Notes: a model not told the origin generated them from the sequence alone. Shown: positions 36,216 to 44,337, numbered from the stretch's first letter. The stretch is 64,000 nucleotides of DNA from Pseudomonas sp. VD-NE ins (GCF_031882575.1 NZ_CP134772.1:1321001-1385000); one strand, 5' to 3'. Numbers and translations are program-made.

Positions 36216-37085
36216 GTGAGTCTCACAGTCATTGCGCAGCGTATGGGTAACACGAGCTTTCAGCGCCTGGTGACTGGCCTTGTCTTGAGCACCTTGCTGG
36301 TCGGTTGCTCCAGCACCAAATCGAGCAATGTCCGGGTGGTCGATCGCAACAGCGCGGTGGCCCAGCGTCCTACCGTGACGACCGGGCAGTATGTAGTCCG
36401 TCCGGGCGATACGATGTTTTCGATCGCGTTTCGCTACGGCTGGGACTACAAAGCCCTCGCTGCCCGGAACAATATTCCTACGCCGTATACGATCCATCCG
36501 GGTCAGACAATTCGCTTCGATGGCCGTACCGGTTCAACGCCGACGGCGGTGGTGAGCAACAGCAGTTCTTCGCCTTCTTCGTCGAGCAAAACCACGGTAA
36601 TCCGGCGCCAGGCAAATGGCACGACGACCACGACAACCACCGGTTCTACTGGCGTTGCACCGTCCGTCGCCAACAAGCCTGCACCCGCGCCGCTGCCTCC
36701 GGCAGGCCCGGCCCCGACCGGCTGGGGATGGCCATCTAATGGCATTCTGATTGGAAAATTCTCTTCAAACGGTAGTTTGAATAAAGGAATTGATATCGCC
36801 GGGGATTTGGGACAGCCTGTTTTAGCTGCGTCTGATGGGACGGTGGTATACGCCGGGAGTGGCTTAAGGGGCTACGGCGAATTAGTCATCATCAAACACA
36901 GCGAAACCTACGTCAGTGCCTACGGACATAACCGCAGGCTGTTGGTTCGGGAGGGACAGCAGGTCAAGGTCGGACAGACAATTGCCGAAATGGGGTCAAC
37001 GGGTACAGACCGGGTGAAACTGCATTTTGAGATTCGCCGCCAAGGTAAACCTGTAGATCCGCTGCAGTTCCTGCCAAGACGTTGA
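36216..37085 (+). CDS. nlpD: NlpD-like lipoprotein with LysM and degenerate M23 domain
   Basis: Outer-membrane lipoprotein that activates a cell-wall amidase during daughter-cell separation. I chose the GTG at 36216 behind AAGGGAGCGG, giving 289 residues with a lipobox LVGC. A LysM domain follows (YVVRPGDTMFSIAFRYGWDY ...), then a low-complexity Ser/Thr/Pro linker and an M23-like domain. The M23 zinc ligands are degenerate (NKGIDIAG lacks the His; KLHFEIRR keeps one), as in amidase activators and unlike true endopeptidases. The ATG at 36243 is an alternative start. Confidence 0.92.
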   Translation: MSLTVIAQRMGNTSFQRLVTGLVLSTLLVGCSSTKSSNVRVVDRNSAVAQRPTVTTGQYVVRPGDTMFSIAFRYGWDYKALAARNNIPTPYTIHPGQTIRFDGRTGSTPTAVVSNSSSSPSSSSKTTVIRRQANGTTTTTTTGSTGVAPSVANKPAPAPLPPAGPAPTGWGWPSNGILIGKFSSNGSLNKGIDIAGDLGQPVLAASDGTVVYAGSGLRGYGELVIIKHSETYVSAYGHNRRLLVREGQQVKVGQTIAEMGSTGTDRVKLHFEIRRQGKPVDPLQFLPRR

Positions 37086-37095
37086 TTTGTAAGCC

Positions 37096-37126
37096 AGCCT
37101 GTTCCGTCACGTAGAGGGGACAGGCT
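37096..37126 (+). promoter_or_regulatory. Hairpin in the nlpD-rpoS gap
   Basis: AGCCTGT-tcc-gtcacgtaga-gggg-ACAGGCT forms a stem of 7 bp with extra pairs, 66 bp upstream of rpoS and with no T run. It would sit in the rpoS 5' UTR, where it could affect translation. No function is shown. Confidence 0.35.
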
Positions 37127-37191
37127 CCAGCGCTGCCAAGGATAAAGGCGTCGCTTGAGCTTGGGGTCGAACTCACCAAAGGACTATAACA

Positions 37192-38199
37192 ATGGCTCTC
37201 AGTAAAGAAGTGCCGGAGTTTGACATCGACGATGAGGTTCTCCTTATGGAGACCGGCATCGATTCGGATTCGATGTCGAATGATGAAGGGGCTGCTCCAC
37301 CTTCCGTTCGTTCCAAATCCAAACACTCCGCTTCACTTAAACAACATAAGTACATCGATTACACGCGGGCACTTGATGCCACGCAGTTGTATCTCAACGA
37401 AATCGGCTTTTCCCCACTGCTCTCCCCGGAGGAAGAAGTTCATTTTGCGCGCTTGTCGCAAAGTGGCGATCCGGCCGGGCGCAAGCGCATGATTGAAAGT
37501 AACCTGCGGCTGGTGGTCAAAATCGCCCGGCGTTACGTCAATCGGGGGCTGTCGCTGCTGGATCTGATCGAAGAGGGCAACCTCGGACTGATCCGGGCGG
37601 TGGAAAAGTTCGATCCCGAGCGCGGCTTCCGCTTCTCGACCTACGCGACCTGGTGGATTCGTCAGACCATCGAGCGCGCGATCATGAACCAGACCCGGAC
37701 CATCCGGTTGCCGATTCATGTGGTCAAGGAGCTCAACGTGTACCTGCGGGCTGCACGGGAGCTGACGCAAAAACTCGACCACGAACCTTCACCCGAAGAG
37801 ATCGCCAACCTGCTGGAAAAACCGGTGGGCGAGGTCAAGCGCATGCTTGGTCTGAACGAGCGGGTTTCTTCGGTCGACGTCTCGCTGGGTCCGGATTCGG
37901 ATAAAACCCTGCTGGACACCCTCACCGATGATCGTCCGACCGATCCTTGTGAACTGCTGCAGGATGACGACCTGTCGCAGAGCATCGATCAATGGCTGTC
38001 GGAGTTGACCGACAAGCAGCGCGAAGTGGTTGTACGCCGCTTCGGCCTGCGCGGTCACGAGAGCAGTACGCTGGAAGATGTAGGCCTGGAGATCGGCCTG
38101 ACCCGGGAACGGGTGCGGCAGATCCAGGTGGAAGGCCTCAAGCGCCTTCGTGAGATCCTCGAGAAGAATGGCCTGTCGAGCGAGTCGCTGTTCCAGTAA
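37192..38199 (+). CDS. rpoS: RNA polymerase sigma factor RpoS
   Basis: Stationary-phase and general-stress sigma factor. The 335-residue protein has region 1.2 ([20 protein letters not shown]), region 2 ([20 protein letters not shown] ... [14 protein letters not shown]) and the region 4.2 helix-turn-helix ([20 protein letters not shown]). AAGGAC lies upstream of the ATG. It ends in a strong terminator and is followed by rsmZ, the standard Pseudomonas arrangement. Confidence 0.98.
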   Translation: MALSKEVPEFDIDDEVLLMETGIDSDSMSNDEGAAPPSVRSKSKHSASLKQHKYIDYTRALDATQLYLNEIGFSPLLSPEEEVHFARLSQSGDPAGRKRMIESNLRLVVKIARRYVNRGLSLLDLIEEGNLGLIRAVEKFDPERGFRFSTYATWWIRQTIERAIMNQTRTIRLPIHVVKELNVYLRAARELTQKLDHEPSPEEIANLLEKPVGEVKRMLGLNERVSSVDVSLGPDSDKTLLDTLTDDRPTDPCELLQDDDLSQSIDQWLSELTDKQREVVVRRFGLRGHESSTLEDVGLEIGLTRERVRQIQVEGLKRLREILEKNGLSSESLFQ

Positions 38200-38220
38200 G
38201 CGCCTCACACGTCCGCCCGT

Positions 38221-38250
38221 AAAAAGCCCCGACTGGTTCGGGGCTTTTTG
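38221..38250 (+). terminator. rpoS intrinsic terminator
   Basis: AAAAAGCCCCGA-ctgg-TTCGGGGCTTTTTG is a symmetrical GC stem with flanking A and T runs, 22 bp past the rpoS stop. Confidence 0.93.
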
Positions 38251-38335
38251 TTGACCTGGATTTGTAGGCAATCCATCACCACCCTGCTCATTGCCGGACG
38301 TACGGTTGGCAATTCCATCGTTTGTAGTCTCGCGG

Positions 38336-38353
38336 TGTAAGCCTTGGCTTACT
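38336..38353 (+). promoter_or_regulatory. GacA upstream activating sequence for rsmZ
   Basis: TGTAAG-ccttgg-CTTACT matches the GacA box consensus TGTAAG-N6-CTTACA at 11 of 12 fixed positions. It lies about 180 bp upstream of the predicted rsmZ start, the distance described for P. fluorescens. Between box and promoter is a very AT-rich stretch (38411-38450, including ttttatatatattttttaat) suited to bending by IHF or binding by MvaT-type silencers. Confidence 0.88.
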
Positions 38354-38489
38354 CTTTCGTAAGTGTTCACTATCTTTACACGGCAGCAGACGTCGATTGC
38401 TCTAAATGACTTGGTTTAAATTATTGATTTTTATATATATTTTTTAATGTGAAGTGCTTATTACAGCGCTCTTCCGCTCCGAGGGGCGA

Positions 38490-38517
38490 TTGCTCTCGGC
38501 AGGGAACTCTTTAGTAT
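38490..38517 (+). promoter_or_regulatory. rsmZ core promoter
   Basis: TTGCTC (38490-38495), a 16-bp spacer and TAGTAT (38512-38517) are followed 9 bp later by the predicted +1 at TGTCGACGG. The fit to a sigma-70 promoter is good. Confidence 0.65.
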
Positions 38518-38525
38518 CTGGGGTG

Positions 38526-38655
38526 TGTCGACGGACAGACACGCCCTTCAAGGAAGAGGGGAACGGACATCGCAGGACGCGATTCATCAGGACGATGAAA
38601 AGGAATACAGGGAATAGGGAAAAAATGTGGGCGGGTCATACCGCCCCTTTTTTTT
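38526..38655 (+). ncRNA. rsmZ: RsmZ regulatory RNA
   Basis: About 130 nt, beginning TGTCGACGGACAGACA and ending with the terminator GGGCGG-N5-CCGCCC and eight T. It contains eight GGA motifs (near 38533, 38552, 38565, 38575, 38590, 38602, 38611 and 38618), the signature of RNAs that titrate RsmA/CsrA-type translational repressors. Position between rpoS and fdxA, the GacA box and the 5' hairpin (TGTCgacggaCAGACA) all match the P. fluorescens RsmZ. Open reading frames across it are not genes. Confidence 0.94.
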
Positions 38656-38684
38656 GCCCGTAGAAAAGTACAAGACAGAAAAGC

Positions 38685-38708
38685 AAAAAGGCCCGCAAGG
38701 GGCCTTTT
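38685..38708 (-). terminator. fdxA intrinsic terminator
   Basis: Read leftward, AAAAGGCCCC-ttgc-GGGCCTTTTT, 19 bp past the fdxA stop. The A/T flanks on both strands might make it work in both directions as backup for rsmZ. Confidence 0.85.
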
Positions 38709-38727
38709 CATTCGAGCACGCGACAGA

Positions 38728-39051
38728 TCAGCGTTCGAGATCTTTGATCTTGCCTTTGACGCCATCCCACTCTTCGGCATCCGGCAGCGATTCTTTCTTC
38801 TCGGTGATATTCGGCCAGATTTCCGCCAGCTCAACGTTCAGCTGGATGAACTCCTGCATCTCTTCCGGAACTTCGTCCTCGGAGAAGATGGCTACGGCCG
38901 GGCATTCCGGTTCGCACAGGGCGCAGTCGATGCACTCATCCGGGTGAATCACCAGGAAGTTCGGGCCTTCGTAAAAGCAGTCCACCGGACAGACTTCTAC
39001 GCAGTCGGTGTACTTGCACTTGATGCAGTTGTCGGTGACGACGAAGGTCAT
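38728..39051 (-). CDS. fdxA: 7Fe ferredoxin FdxA
   Basis: Small electron carrier with [3Fe-4S] and [4Fe-4S] clusters. The 107 residues from [20 protein letters not shown] contain cysteines 9, 12, 17, 21, 25, 40, 43, 46 and 50. That is more than a 2[4Fe-4S] protein needs at the first site and matches the Azotobacter FdI-like family. It is convergent with rsmZ. The in-frame ATG 14 codons upstream is rejected because AGGAGAAAA lies just before 39051. Confidence 0.95.
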   Translation of the reverse strand: MTFVVTDNCIKCKYTDCVEVCPVDCFYEGPNFLVIHPDECIDCALCEPECPAVAIFSEDEVPEEMQEFIQLNVELAEIWPNITEKKESLPDAEEWDGVKGKIKDLER

Positions 39052-39193
39052 TTCTAATTTTCTCCTCAGGCGGCGGCAGCGTAGCCCCTTCACGGTTGGG
39101 GTCGCCAGGTTCGGGAGCGATACCTGCTGGCCAGGCTATTAGCCAGCAGCATCCCAAACCGCGCGAGATTCTAACAGCTTGAAGCCGTTTGCG

Positions 39194-39235
39194 TTATATC
39201 CGCTTCTTCAGTGCTTATATCCGGTTCTTCAGTGC
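39194..39235. repeat. 21-bp tandem duplication at the 3' end of mutS
   Basis: Two adjacent copies of ttatatccg(c/g)ttcttcagtgc, at 39194-39214 and 39215-39235, differ at one base. The right copy encodes the last mutS codons ALKNRI-stop. The left copy repeats them beyond the stop. Confidence 0.9.
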
Positions 39236-41797
39236 ATAGAGCATTTCGAGAGCTCGGCGCGGGGTCAGGTCATCCAGATCCAGTTTAGCCAGCTCATCGA
39301 GAACCGGGTGCGGCAAGCTGGCGAACATGTCGCTTTGCTGCGGCGTTACCGGTTTGCCTTTGGAGGCAGGTTTCGGCGCTTCATGCGGCAAAGCGGTTTC
39401 TTCCAGTCGGCTCAAATGCTCGCGGGCACGCACGATGACTTCGCTTGGCACGCCGGCCAGTTGCGCCACCGCCAGGCCGTAGCTCTGGCTGGCAGGGCCG
39501 GGCAGCACGTGGTGCAGGAAAACGATGCGTTCGTTGTGCTCGGTCGCATTGAGGTGGACGTTGGCCACCAATGGCTCGGCTTCCGGCAACACGGTCAGTT
39601 CGAAGTAATGGGTGGCAAACAGCGTATACGCGCGCAGATGCGCCAGACGCTCGGCCGCCGCCCACGCCAACGAAAGACCGTCGAACGTGCTGGTGCCGCG
39701 ACCGACTTCGTCCATCAACACCAGGCTGCGCTCGGTGGCGTTGTGCAAGATGTTGGCGGTTTCGCTCATTTCGACCATGAAGGTCGAACGACCACCGGCC
39801 AAGTCATCACTGGAGCCGATGCGGGTGAAGATCCGGTCAACCAGCGACAATTCGCAACTCGCCGCCGGCACGAAGCTGCCGATATGCGCCAGCAGCACGA
39901 TCAATGCGGTTTGGCGCATGTAGGTGGATTTACCGCCCATGTTCGGGCCGGTGATCACCAGCATGCGCGTGTTGTCATCGAGGCTCAGGTCGTTGGCCAC
40001 GAACGGCGTGGTCAGCACTTGCTCGACCACCGGGTGACGACCCTGGGAGATGCGCATGCACGGCTCGCTGACGAAGCGCGGGCAGTTCAGGTCGAGATTC
40101 AGCGCACGCTCGGCGAGGTTGCTCAAAACGTCCAGTTCGGCCAGCGCGCCGGCGGTGTCCTGCAGCGGTGGCAACTGGCTGATCAGATCTTCCAGCAGGG
40201 CTTCGTAAAGCATCTTCTCGCGCGCCAGGGCACGGCTCTTGGCAGAGAGGGCTTTGTCTTCGAACTCTTTCAGTTCCGGCGTGATGAAGCGCTCGGCGCC
40301 TTTCAGGGTTTGCCGACGGATATAGTCCGCCGGTGCCGACTCGGCCTGCTTGCTCGGCAGTTCGATGAAGTAGCCATGAATGCGGTTATAGCCGACTTTC
40401 AGATGGCTCAGGCCGGTTCGGGCCTTCTCGCGCGCCTCCAGGTCGATGAGGAACTGGCCGGCGTTTTCGCTCAGCGATTGCAGCTCGTCGAGTTCACTGT
40501 CGTAACCGGTTTTCAGCACGCCGCCGTCACGGATCACCGCCGGCGGGTTGTCGATAATGGCTTTTTCCAGCAACGCCGCCAGCTCCGGGTAGGTGCTGGT
40601 GATGGTCGCGAGGTTTTGCAGGTGCGGCGCTTCCAGATCGGTCATTGCCACTTGCAGTTCAGGCAGGGCACCGAGGGCGTCGCGCAAGCGCGCAAGGTCA
40701 CGAGGACGCGCGTTGCGCAGGCCGATCCGCGCGAGAATTCGCTCGATGTCGCCGATTTCCTTGAGCTGTGGTTGCAGCTTTTCGAAACGATAGCGATCGA
40801 GCAGACACGTGATCGAGCTCTGGCGCGCCAGCAATACGGTCAAGTCGCGTAACGGACGGTTCAGCCAACGGGTCAGCAGACGGCTGCCCATGGCGGTCTG
40901 GCAGCGATCGACCACCGATTGCAGGGTGTTGTCGCGACCACCGGCCAGGTTGGTGTCGAGTTCGAGGTTGCGACGGCTTGCACCGTCCAGCACCACGGTG
41001 TCATCCAGGCGTTCGTGGCGCAGGCTGCGCAGGTGGGGCAGGGCGGTGCGCTGGGTTTCCTTGGCATAGGCCAACAGACAACCGGCGGCGCCGATGGCCA
41101 GGGTCAGGTTCTCGCAGCCAAAACCCTTCAGGTCTTGGGTGGAGAACTGCTGGCAAAGGCTTTTCAGCGCCGAATCACGCTCGAAATCCCACGGTGCACG
41201 ACGACTGACGCCACGGCGTTTTTCCGCCGGCAGGTCTCTTGGCCAGTCATCCGGGATCAGCAGTTCCACCGGGTTGATCCGCTCCAGTTCCGCCAGCAGG
41301 TTTTCCCAACCTTTGATTTCCGAGACGCTGAAGTTGCCGCTGGTGATGTCCAGCACGGCAAGGCCGAACAGACGTTCGTCACCCAGCAGGGCTGCAATCA
41401 GGTTGTCGCGGCGCTCATCGAGCAGCGCCTCATCACTGACCGTACCCGGCGTGAGGATCCGTACGACCTGACGCTCGACCGGGCCTTTGCTGGTCGCTGG
41501 ATCGCCGACCTGCTCGCAAATCACCACCGATTCGCCGAGCTTGACCAGTTTCGCCAGATAGCCTTCCGCCGCGTGGTAAGGAATCCCGCACATCGGAATC
41601 GCCTGTCCCGCCGACTGCCCGCGCGCGGTCAGGGTGATGTCCAGCAACTTGGCTGCCTTCTTCGCGTCTTCGTAGAAGATCTCGTAGAAGTCGCCCATGC
41701 GGTAGAACATCAGCTGATCCGGGTGCTGATTCTTCAGGCGCCAGTACTGCTGCATCATCGGAGTGTGGGAGGACAGGTCGGAGACGGCTTTATTCAT
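39215..41797 (-). CDS. mutS: DNA mismatch repair protein MutS
   Basis: Recognises mismatches and recruits MutL. From [20 protein letters not shown] the protein is 860 residues. It has the mismatch-wedging F-x-E motif (F37, E39 in MGDFYEIF), connector, lever and clamp domains, and the Walker [14 protein letters not shown] (near residue 615) of the ABC ATPase domain. An ATG five codons upstream is possible. In this species group the mutS flank is the usual home of tailocin clusters, as here. Confidence 0.97.
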   Translation of the reverse strand: MNKAVSDLSSHTPMMQQYWRLKNQHPDQLMFYRMGDFYEIFYEDAKKAAKLLDITLTARGQSAGQAIPMCGIPYHAAEGYLAKLVKLGESVVICEQVGDPATSKGPVERQVVRILTPGTVSDEALLDERRDNLIAALLGDERLFGLAVLDITSGNFSVSEIKGWENLLAELERINPVELLIPDDWPRDLPAEKRRGVSRRAPWDFERDSALKSLCQQFSTQDLKGFGCENLTLAIGAAGCLLAYAKETQRTALPHLRSLRHERLDDTVVLDGASRRNLELDTNLAGGRDNTLQSVVDRCQTAMGSRLLTRWLNRPLRDLTVLLARQSSITCLLDRYRFEKLQPQLKEIGDIERILARIGLRNARPRDLARLRDALGALPELQVAMTDLEAPHLQNLATITSTYPELAALLEKAIIDNPPAVIRDGGVLKTGYDSELDELQSLSENAGQFLIDLEAREKARTGLSHLKVGYNRIHGYFIELPSKQAESAPADYIRRQTLKGAERFITPELKEFEDKALSAKSRALAREKMLYEALLEDLISQLPPLQDTAGALAELDVLSNLAERALNLDLNCPRFVSEPCMRISQGRHPVVEQVLTTPFVANDLSLDDNTRMLVITGPNMGGKSTYMRQTALIVLLAHIGSFVPAASCELSLVDRIFTRIGSSDDLAGGRSTFMVEMSETANILHNATERSLVLMDEVGRGTSTFDGLSLAWAAAERLAHLRAYTLFATHYFELTVLPEAEPLVANVHLNATEHNERIVFLHHVLPGPASQSYGLAVAQLAGVPSEVIVRAREHLSRLEETALPHEAPKPASKGKPVTPQQSDMFASLPHPVLDELAKLDLDDLTPRRALEMLYALKNRI

Positions 41798-41958
41798 CGG
41801 ATTGTCAGGCAACTCGTTAAAAGATGTAGGGCAAAAGCGGGGGCATCAGCCGGGCTTTTCCGCGATGGGCGCAAGGTTACCATGTGCAGTCTGTCGGACG
41901 CAGGCATCGCAGCCGGGTGACGGCTTTCTTCATCGAAAAGTGTATTTATGCACGTTTT

Positions 41959-41972
41959 ATGCAAATCAGCAT
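41959..41972. promoter_or_regulatory. Operator-like palindrome upstream of the repressor
   Basis: ATGC-aaatca-GCAT has the same ATGC-N6-GCAT form as the three sites before the tailocin operon. A related half-site pair TTATGCA repeats at 41946 and 41957 with 11-bp (one helical turn) spacing, and GTTATGCA overlaps the repressor start. This suggests autoregulation. Confidence 0.6.
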
Positions 41973-42008
41973 TTGTCTTCGCGAATAACTTCAAGCACTA
42001 TGCGCGTT

Positions 42009-42743
42009 ATGCAAAAACGCAACGTAGCCTCCGTCTTAAGAGCACTGCTCGACCAGCACGGGATCTCCCCCACGGAGCTCCACCGTCGCACCGGCGTGCC
42101 CCAATCCACTCTCTCGCGGATTCTCAGCGGGAAGATCGTCGATCCCTCGGATAAACATATCTCGAAGATCGCCGAGTACTTCGCCGTGAGCACCGATCAA
42201 TTGCGCGGGCGCGCGGATGTCGCGTCGTCGGCCGGTGCCGTGCGTGATGACGTGCACGCGGAACTCAAGGACATAATGCTGTGGGACGACGATACGCCTG
42301 TCGATGATGACGAAGTATCGGTGCCGTTCCTTCGCGAGGTTGAATTGGCTGCTGGATCAGGAAGATTCGTCATCGAAGAGAGCGAGCGCTCTAGCCTGCG
42401 CTTCGGCAAGCGCAGCCTGCGTCATAACGGTGTGCAGTTCGACCAGGCCAAATGCGTGACTGTGCGCGGCAACAGCATGTTGCCGGTGTTGCGTGATGGC
42501 GCAACTGTTGGTGTGAATGCGGGCAAGTGCGGCATTGGCGACATCATCGATGGCGACCTGTATGCGATCAATCACAACGGCCAGTTACGCGTAAAGCAGC
42601 TTTACCGCTTGCCTACCGGCATTCGTCTGCGCAGCTTCAATCGCGATGAACATCCGGACGAGGACTACAGCTTCCAGGAAATCCAGGAAGAGCAGATCGT
42701 CATCCTCGGTCACGTCTTCTGGTGGGGCATGTACGCCCGCTAA
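42009..42743 (+). CDS. S24 (LexA/CI-like) self-cleaving repressor of the tailocin cluster
   Basis: DNA-binding repressor expected to silence the downstream operon and to be inactivated by RecA during the SOS response. The 244 residues show an N-terminal XRE helix-turn-helix (GISPTELHRRTGVPQSTLSR, about 18-37) and a C-terminal S24 peptidase domain. The cleavage pair A115-G116 lies in ELAAGSG, the nucleophile S156 in RGNSMLP and the base K196 in LRVKQL, so autocleavage looks intact. An ATG three codons upstream (42000) is also possible; neither has a clear ribosome-binding site. It plays the role of PrtR in P. aeruginosa pyocins. Confidence 0.9.
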   Translation: MQKRNVASVLRALLDQHGISPTELHRRTGVPQSTLSRILSGKIVDPSDKHISKIAEYFAVSTDQLRGRADVASSAGAVRDDVHAELKDIMLWDDDTPVDDDEVSVPFLREVELAAGSGRFVIEESERSSLRFGKRSLRHNGVQFDQAKCVTVRGNSMLPVLRDGATVGVNAGKCGIGDIIDGDLYAINHNGQLRVKQLYRLPTGIRLRSFNRDEHPDEDYSFQEIQEEQIVILGHVFWWGMYAR

Positions 42744-42760
42744 CCTGACCCTCTTCAGAC

Positions 42761-42788
42761 AAACCCGCCCATTGGCGGGTTTTTTTTC
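42761..42788 (+). terminator. Repressor gene terminator
   Basis: AAACCCGCC-catt-GGCGGGTTTTTTTT, 18 bp past the stop. It insulates the repressor transcript from the tailocin promoter. Confidence 0.93.
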
Positions 42789-42829
42789 GCCTTGATTAAA
42801 CCGTCAAACCCTTGAGCTGCGGGGCTTCC

Positions 42830-42897
42830 ATGCATCTGCGCATTTCTCATGCACAAATAAATGCATTTACGCATTGACTGGATATGCATACATGCAT
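42830..42897. promoter_or_regulatory. Operator array, three ATGC-N6-GCAT palindromes
   Basis: Sites ATGCATCTGCGCAT (42830-42843), ATGCATTTACGCAT (42861-42874) and ATGCATACATGCAT (42884-42897) have start-to-start spacings of 31 and 23 bp. The last lies between the -35 and -10 of the putative late promoter, so a bound repressor would block RNA polymerase. A fourth, looser pair (ATGCACAAATAAATGCAT) bridges sites one and two. Confidence 0.75.
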
Positions 42898-43166
42898 ATC
42901 CTTGTCACCAAGCCGCTCGACAAAGCGGCTGGCAAGAAAGCTCTTTAGTTCCACAAGAACAGGCAGCGATGAACCGGCCTCAACGGTTCAGAGGGTTGGC
43001 AACTGACCCGGGTGTGCAGCGTAAAGCACCAGAAGCAGTTATCCGGCGGGCAGGGACCGCGGTCGGAAAAACAATTTGAATGGACTCGTACCGCGCCAGT
43101 AGCGCCGAACAGTCAGCTTCCTTCTTGAACACAGGATTTGAAGGAAGGCGAAGGAGCGCATTACTG

Positions 43167-43197
43167 AAAAGCCCGGTGTGCGAATGCCGGGCTTTTT
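43167..43197 (+). terminator. Terminator-like hairpin ahead of the first chaperone gene
   Basis: AAAAGCCCGG-tgtgcgaatg-CCGGGCTTTTT. A diverged copy with the same flanks (gcattactg...ggaatgcct) occurs at 44237-44265, after the second chaperone gene. Confidence 0.75.
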
Positions 43198-43260
43198 GGA
43201 ATGCCTGCCGAATGTTTTCACGACACGCATCTGAAATGACCACCCATGGAGGAATATCCA

Positions 43261-43665
43261 ATGAATCTCTACGCACTGGTTGAATACAACAAAGTTGTCC
43301 AATTGAAGGAAAGCGAAGTCCTTCCTGATGCACCTGCTTCGCCAACGTCCGTATGGGTCGATGTAACCGGTAGTACAGACATGCGCGTGGGTTGGGGGGC
43401 GACGTTCAATGGCATCTGGTTATTCACACCGCCAACAGATGAAGACTTGCGTAACGAAGCCGAGCAACAGAAATGGCAACTGCTGAATTTCGCCGCTAAC
43501 TGGCTTCTGCTCAACTCGCTTCAGTTCAAAGTCGACGTCGGCATCGCCACGGCGCAAGACCAGGCTCGCCTGCTAGCCCACAAACAGTACTCCATTGCTG
43601 TCAGCGACATCGATAAGCAGCCGGGTTATCCGGCCAATATCGTCTGGCCGGTAGCGCCTTACTGA
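43261..43665 (+). CDS. Tail fibre assembly chaperone-like protein, copy 1
   Basis: The 134-residue product starts MNLYALVEYNKVVQLKESEV behind GGAGG. Its C-terminal half (NSLQFKVDVGIAT ... YSIAVSDIDKQPGYPANIVW) matches the form of phage tail-fibre assembly proteins, which help fibres fold and attach. It is paralogous to the next gene: both share LQFKVD.G.AT, a KQY motif, GYP and a WPVAP ending. Unusually, no fibre gene is adjacent; the cluster's fibre lies 4 kb downstream. GC content looks lower than in the core genes. Confidence 0.75.
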   Translation: MNLYALVEYNKVVQLKESEVLPDAPASPTSVWVDVTGSTDMRVGWGATFNGIWLFTPPTDEDLRNEAEQQKWQLLNFAANWLLLNSLQFKVDVGIATAQDQARLLAHKQYSIAVSDIDKQPGYPANIVWPVAPY

Positions 43666-43671
43666 CATGCA

Positions 43672-43692
43672 TAAGCCCGGCAAGTTGCCTGG
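43672..43692 (+). terminator. Weak hairpin between the two chaperone paralogues
   Basis: AAGCCcGGCA-agt-TGCCtGGCTT with two bulges and a short T run (TTTA). It is a third terminator-like element in this 1-kb stretch. Confidence 0.4.
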
Positions 43693-43773
43693 CTTTACGC
43701 ACTGACTGGTGGACGTTCAACAAGCGTGCAGAACGACCGCTTCGAGCACTCGAAACAATCGGAGGCAAGGACA

Positions 43774-44211
43774 ATGAATCGTTACGTGTTGGTCGGGACT
43801 GTTTACAAAACCGGTTATCAAGTAGCCCTGCAAATTCTGGAAACGGAAGACGCCATGCCCACCACACTCCCGGACGGAGTGTCGGATGCGTGGTGGTATG
43901 ACATCACCGGGTATACAACTGCTCATGTCGGGTGGAAGGTTTTCGACCTGGATGCGGAAGGATTGCTTTTTGTCGAACCGACTGAGCAAGAGCATCGCAA
44001 AATGACCACCGCGCGCATGCAGGAACGGTTCGATACCGCCGCGCAATGGATAGTGTTCAACCCTTTGCAATTCAAGGTTGATCTGGGTGTTGCGACGCCA
44101 GCAGAAGTAATGACGTTAGCGCTTTACAAGCAGTACTGGATTGACGTCAGCGAAGTCCGTAATCAGTCAGGGTATCCATCCACGATCAACTGGCCAGTCG
44201 CTCCCTTCTAA
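43774..44211 (+). CDS. Tail fibre assembly chaperone-like protein, copy 2
   Basis: The 145-residue product starts MNRYVLVGTVYKTGYQVALQ, with GGAGG 8-12 bp upstream. The C-terminal half (NPLQFKVDLGVATPAEVMTL ... GYPSTINWPVAPF) is clearly paralogous to the preceding gene, and the N-terminal half is more diverged. The pair may be a relic of tail-fibre cassette exchange, or may serve fibre variants. An upstream in-frame ATG at 43726 has no support. Confidence 0.75.
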   Translation: MNRYVLVGTVYKTGYQVALQILETEDAMPTTLPDGVSDAWWYDITGYTTAHVGWKVFDLDAEGLLFVEPTEQEHRKMTTARMQERFDTAAQWIVFNPLQFKVDLGVATPAEVMTLALYKQYWIDVSEVRNQSGYPSTINWPVAPF

Positions 44212-44236
44212 TTGAAGGCATGAGAGTGCATTACTG

Positions 44237-44265
44237 AAAAGCCCGGCCTGCGCGCCGAGCTTTTT
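44237..44265 (+). terminator. Diverged copy of the terminator-like hairpin
   Basis: AAAAGCCCGGC-ctgcgc-GCCGaGCTTTTT, with one mismatch in the stem. The flanking words gcattactg and ggaatgcct are identical to the 43167-43197 element, so a segment of about 46 bp is directly repeated around the chaperone pair. Confidence 0.65.
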
Positions 44266-44337
44266 GGAATGCCTACCTCAAGAGAAAACGATTGAATCCA
44301 ACACACATCACTCATCCATCATCTACGGAGGCATGAC

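Larger units (their letters stand above)
42789..43260 (+). promoter_or_regulatory. Tailocin operon promoter and structured leader
   Basis: No convincing gene is present in this stretch. A promoter candidate TTGACT (42874-42879), 17 bp, TATCCT (42897-42902) is overlapped by the operator array. Downstream, the presumed leader contains stems at 42910-42932 (AAGCCGCT/AGCGGCT), 42969-42989 (TGAACC/GGTTCA), 43118-43147 (CTTCCTTC/GAAGGAAG) and a terminator-like hairpin at 43167-43197. A 72-codon open frame at 42861-43079 lacks a ribosome-binding site and resembles nothing. Confidence 0.6.

Noticed and set aside
36216..37085. NlpD as an active M23 endopeptidase
   Set aside because: The HxxxD and HxH zinc ligands are degenerate (NKGID, KLHFEI), as in amidase-activating lipoproteins.
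38454..38663. Short open frame across the rsmZ region on the plus strand
   Set aside because: The segment is a regulatory RNA with promoter, GGA motifs and terminator. The frame has no ribosome-binding site and runs into the terminator.
42861..43079. 72-codon open frame in the tailocin leader
   Set aside because: It starts inside the operator array, has no ribosome-binding site and is Arg/Ala-rich without similarity. The DNA is better explained as promoter and leader.
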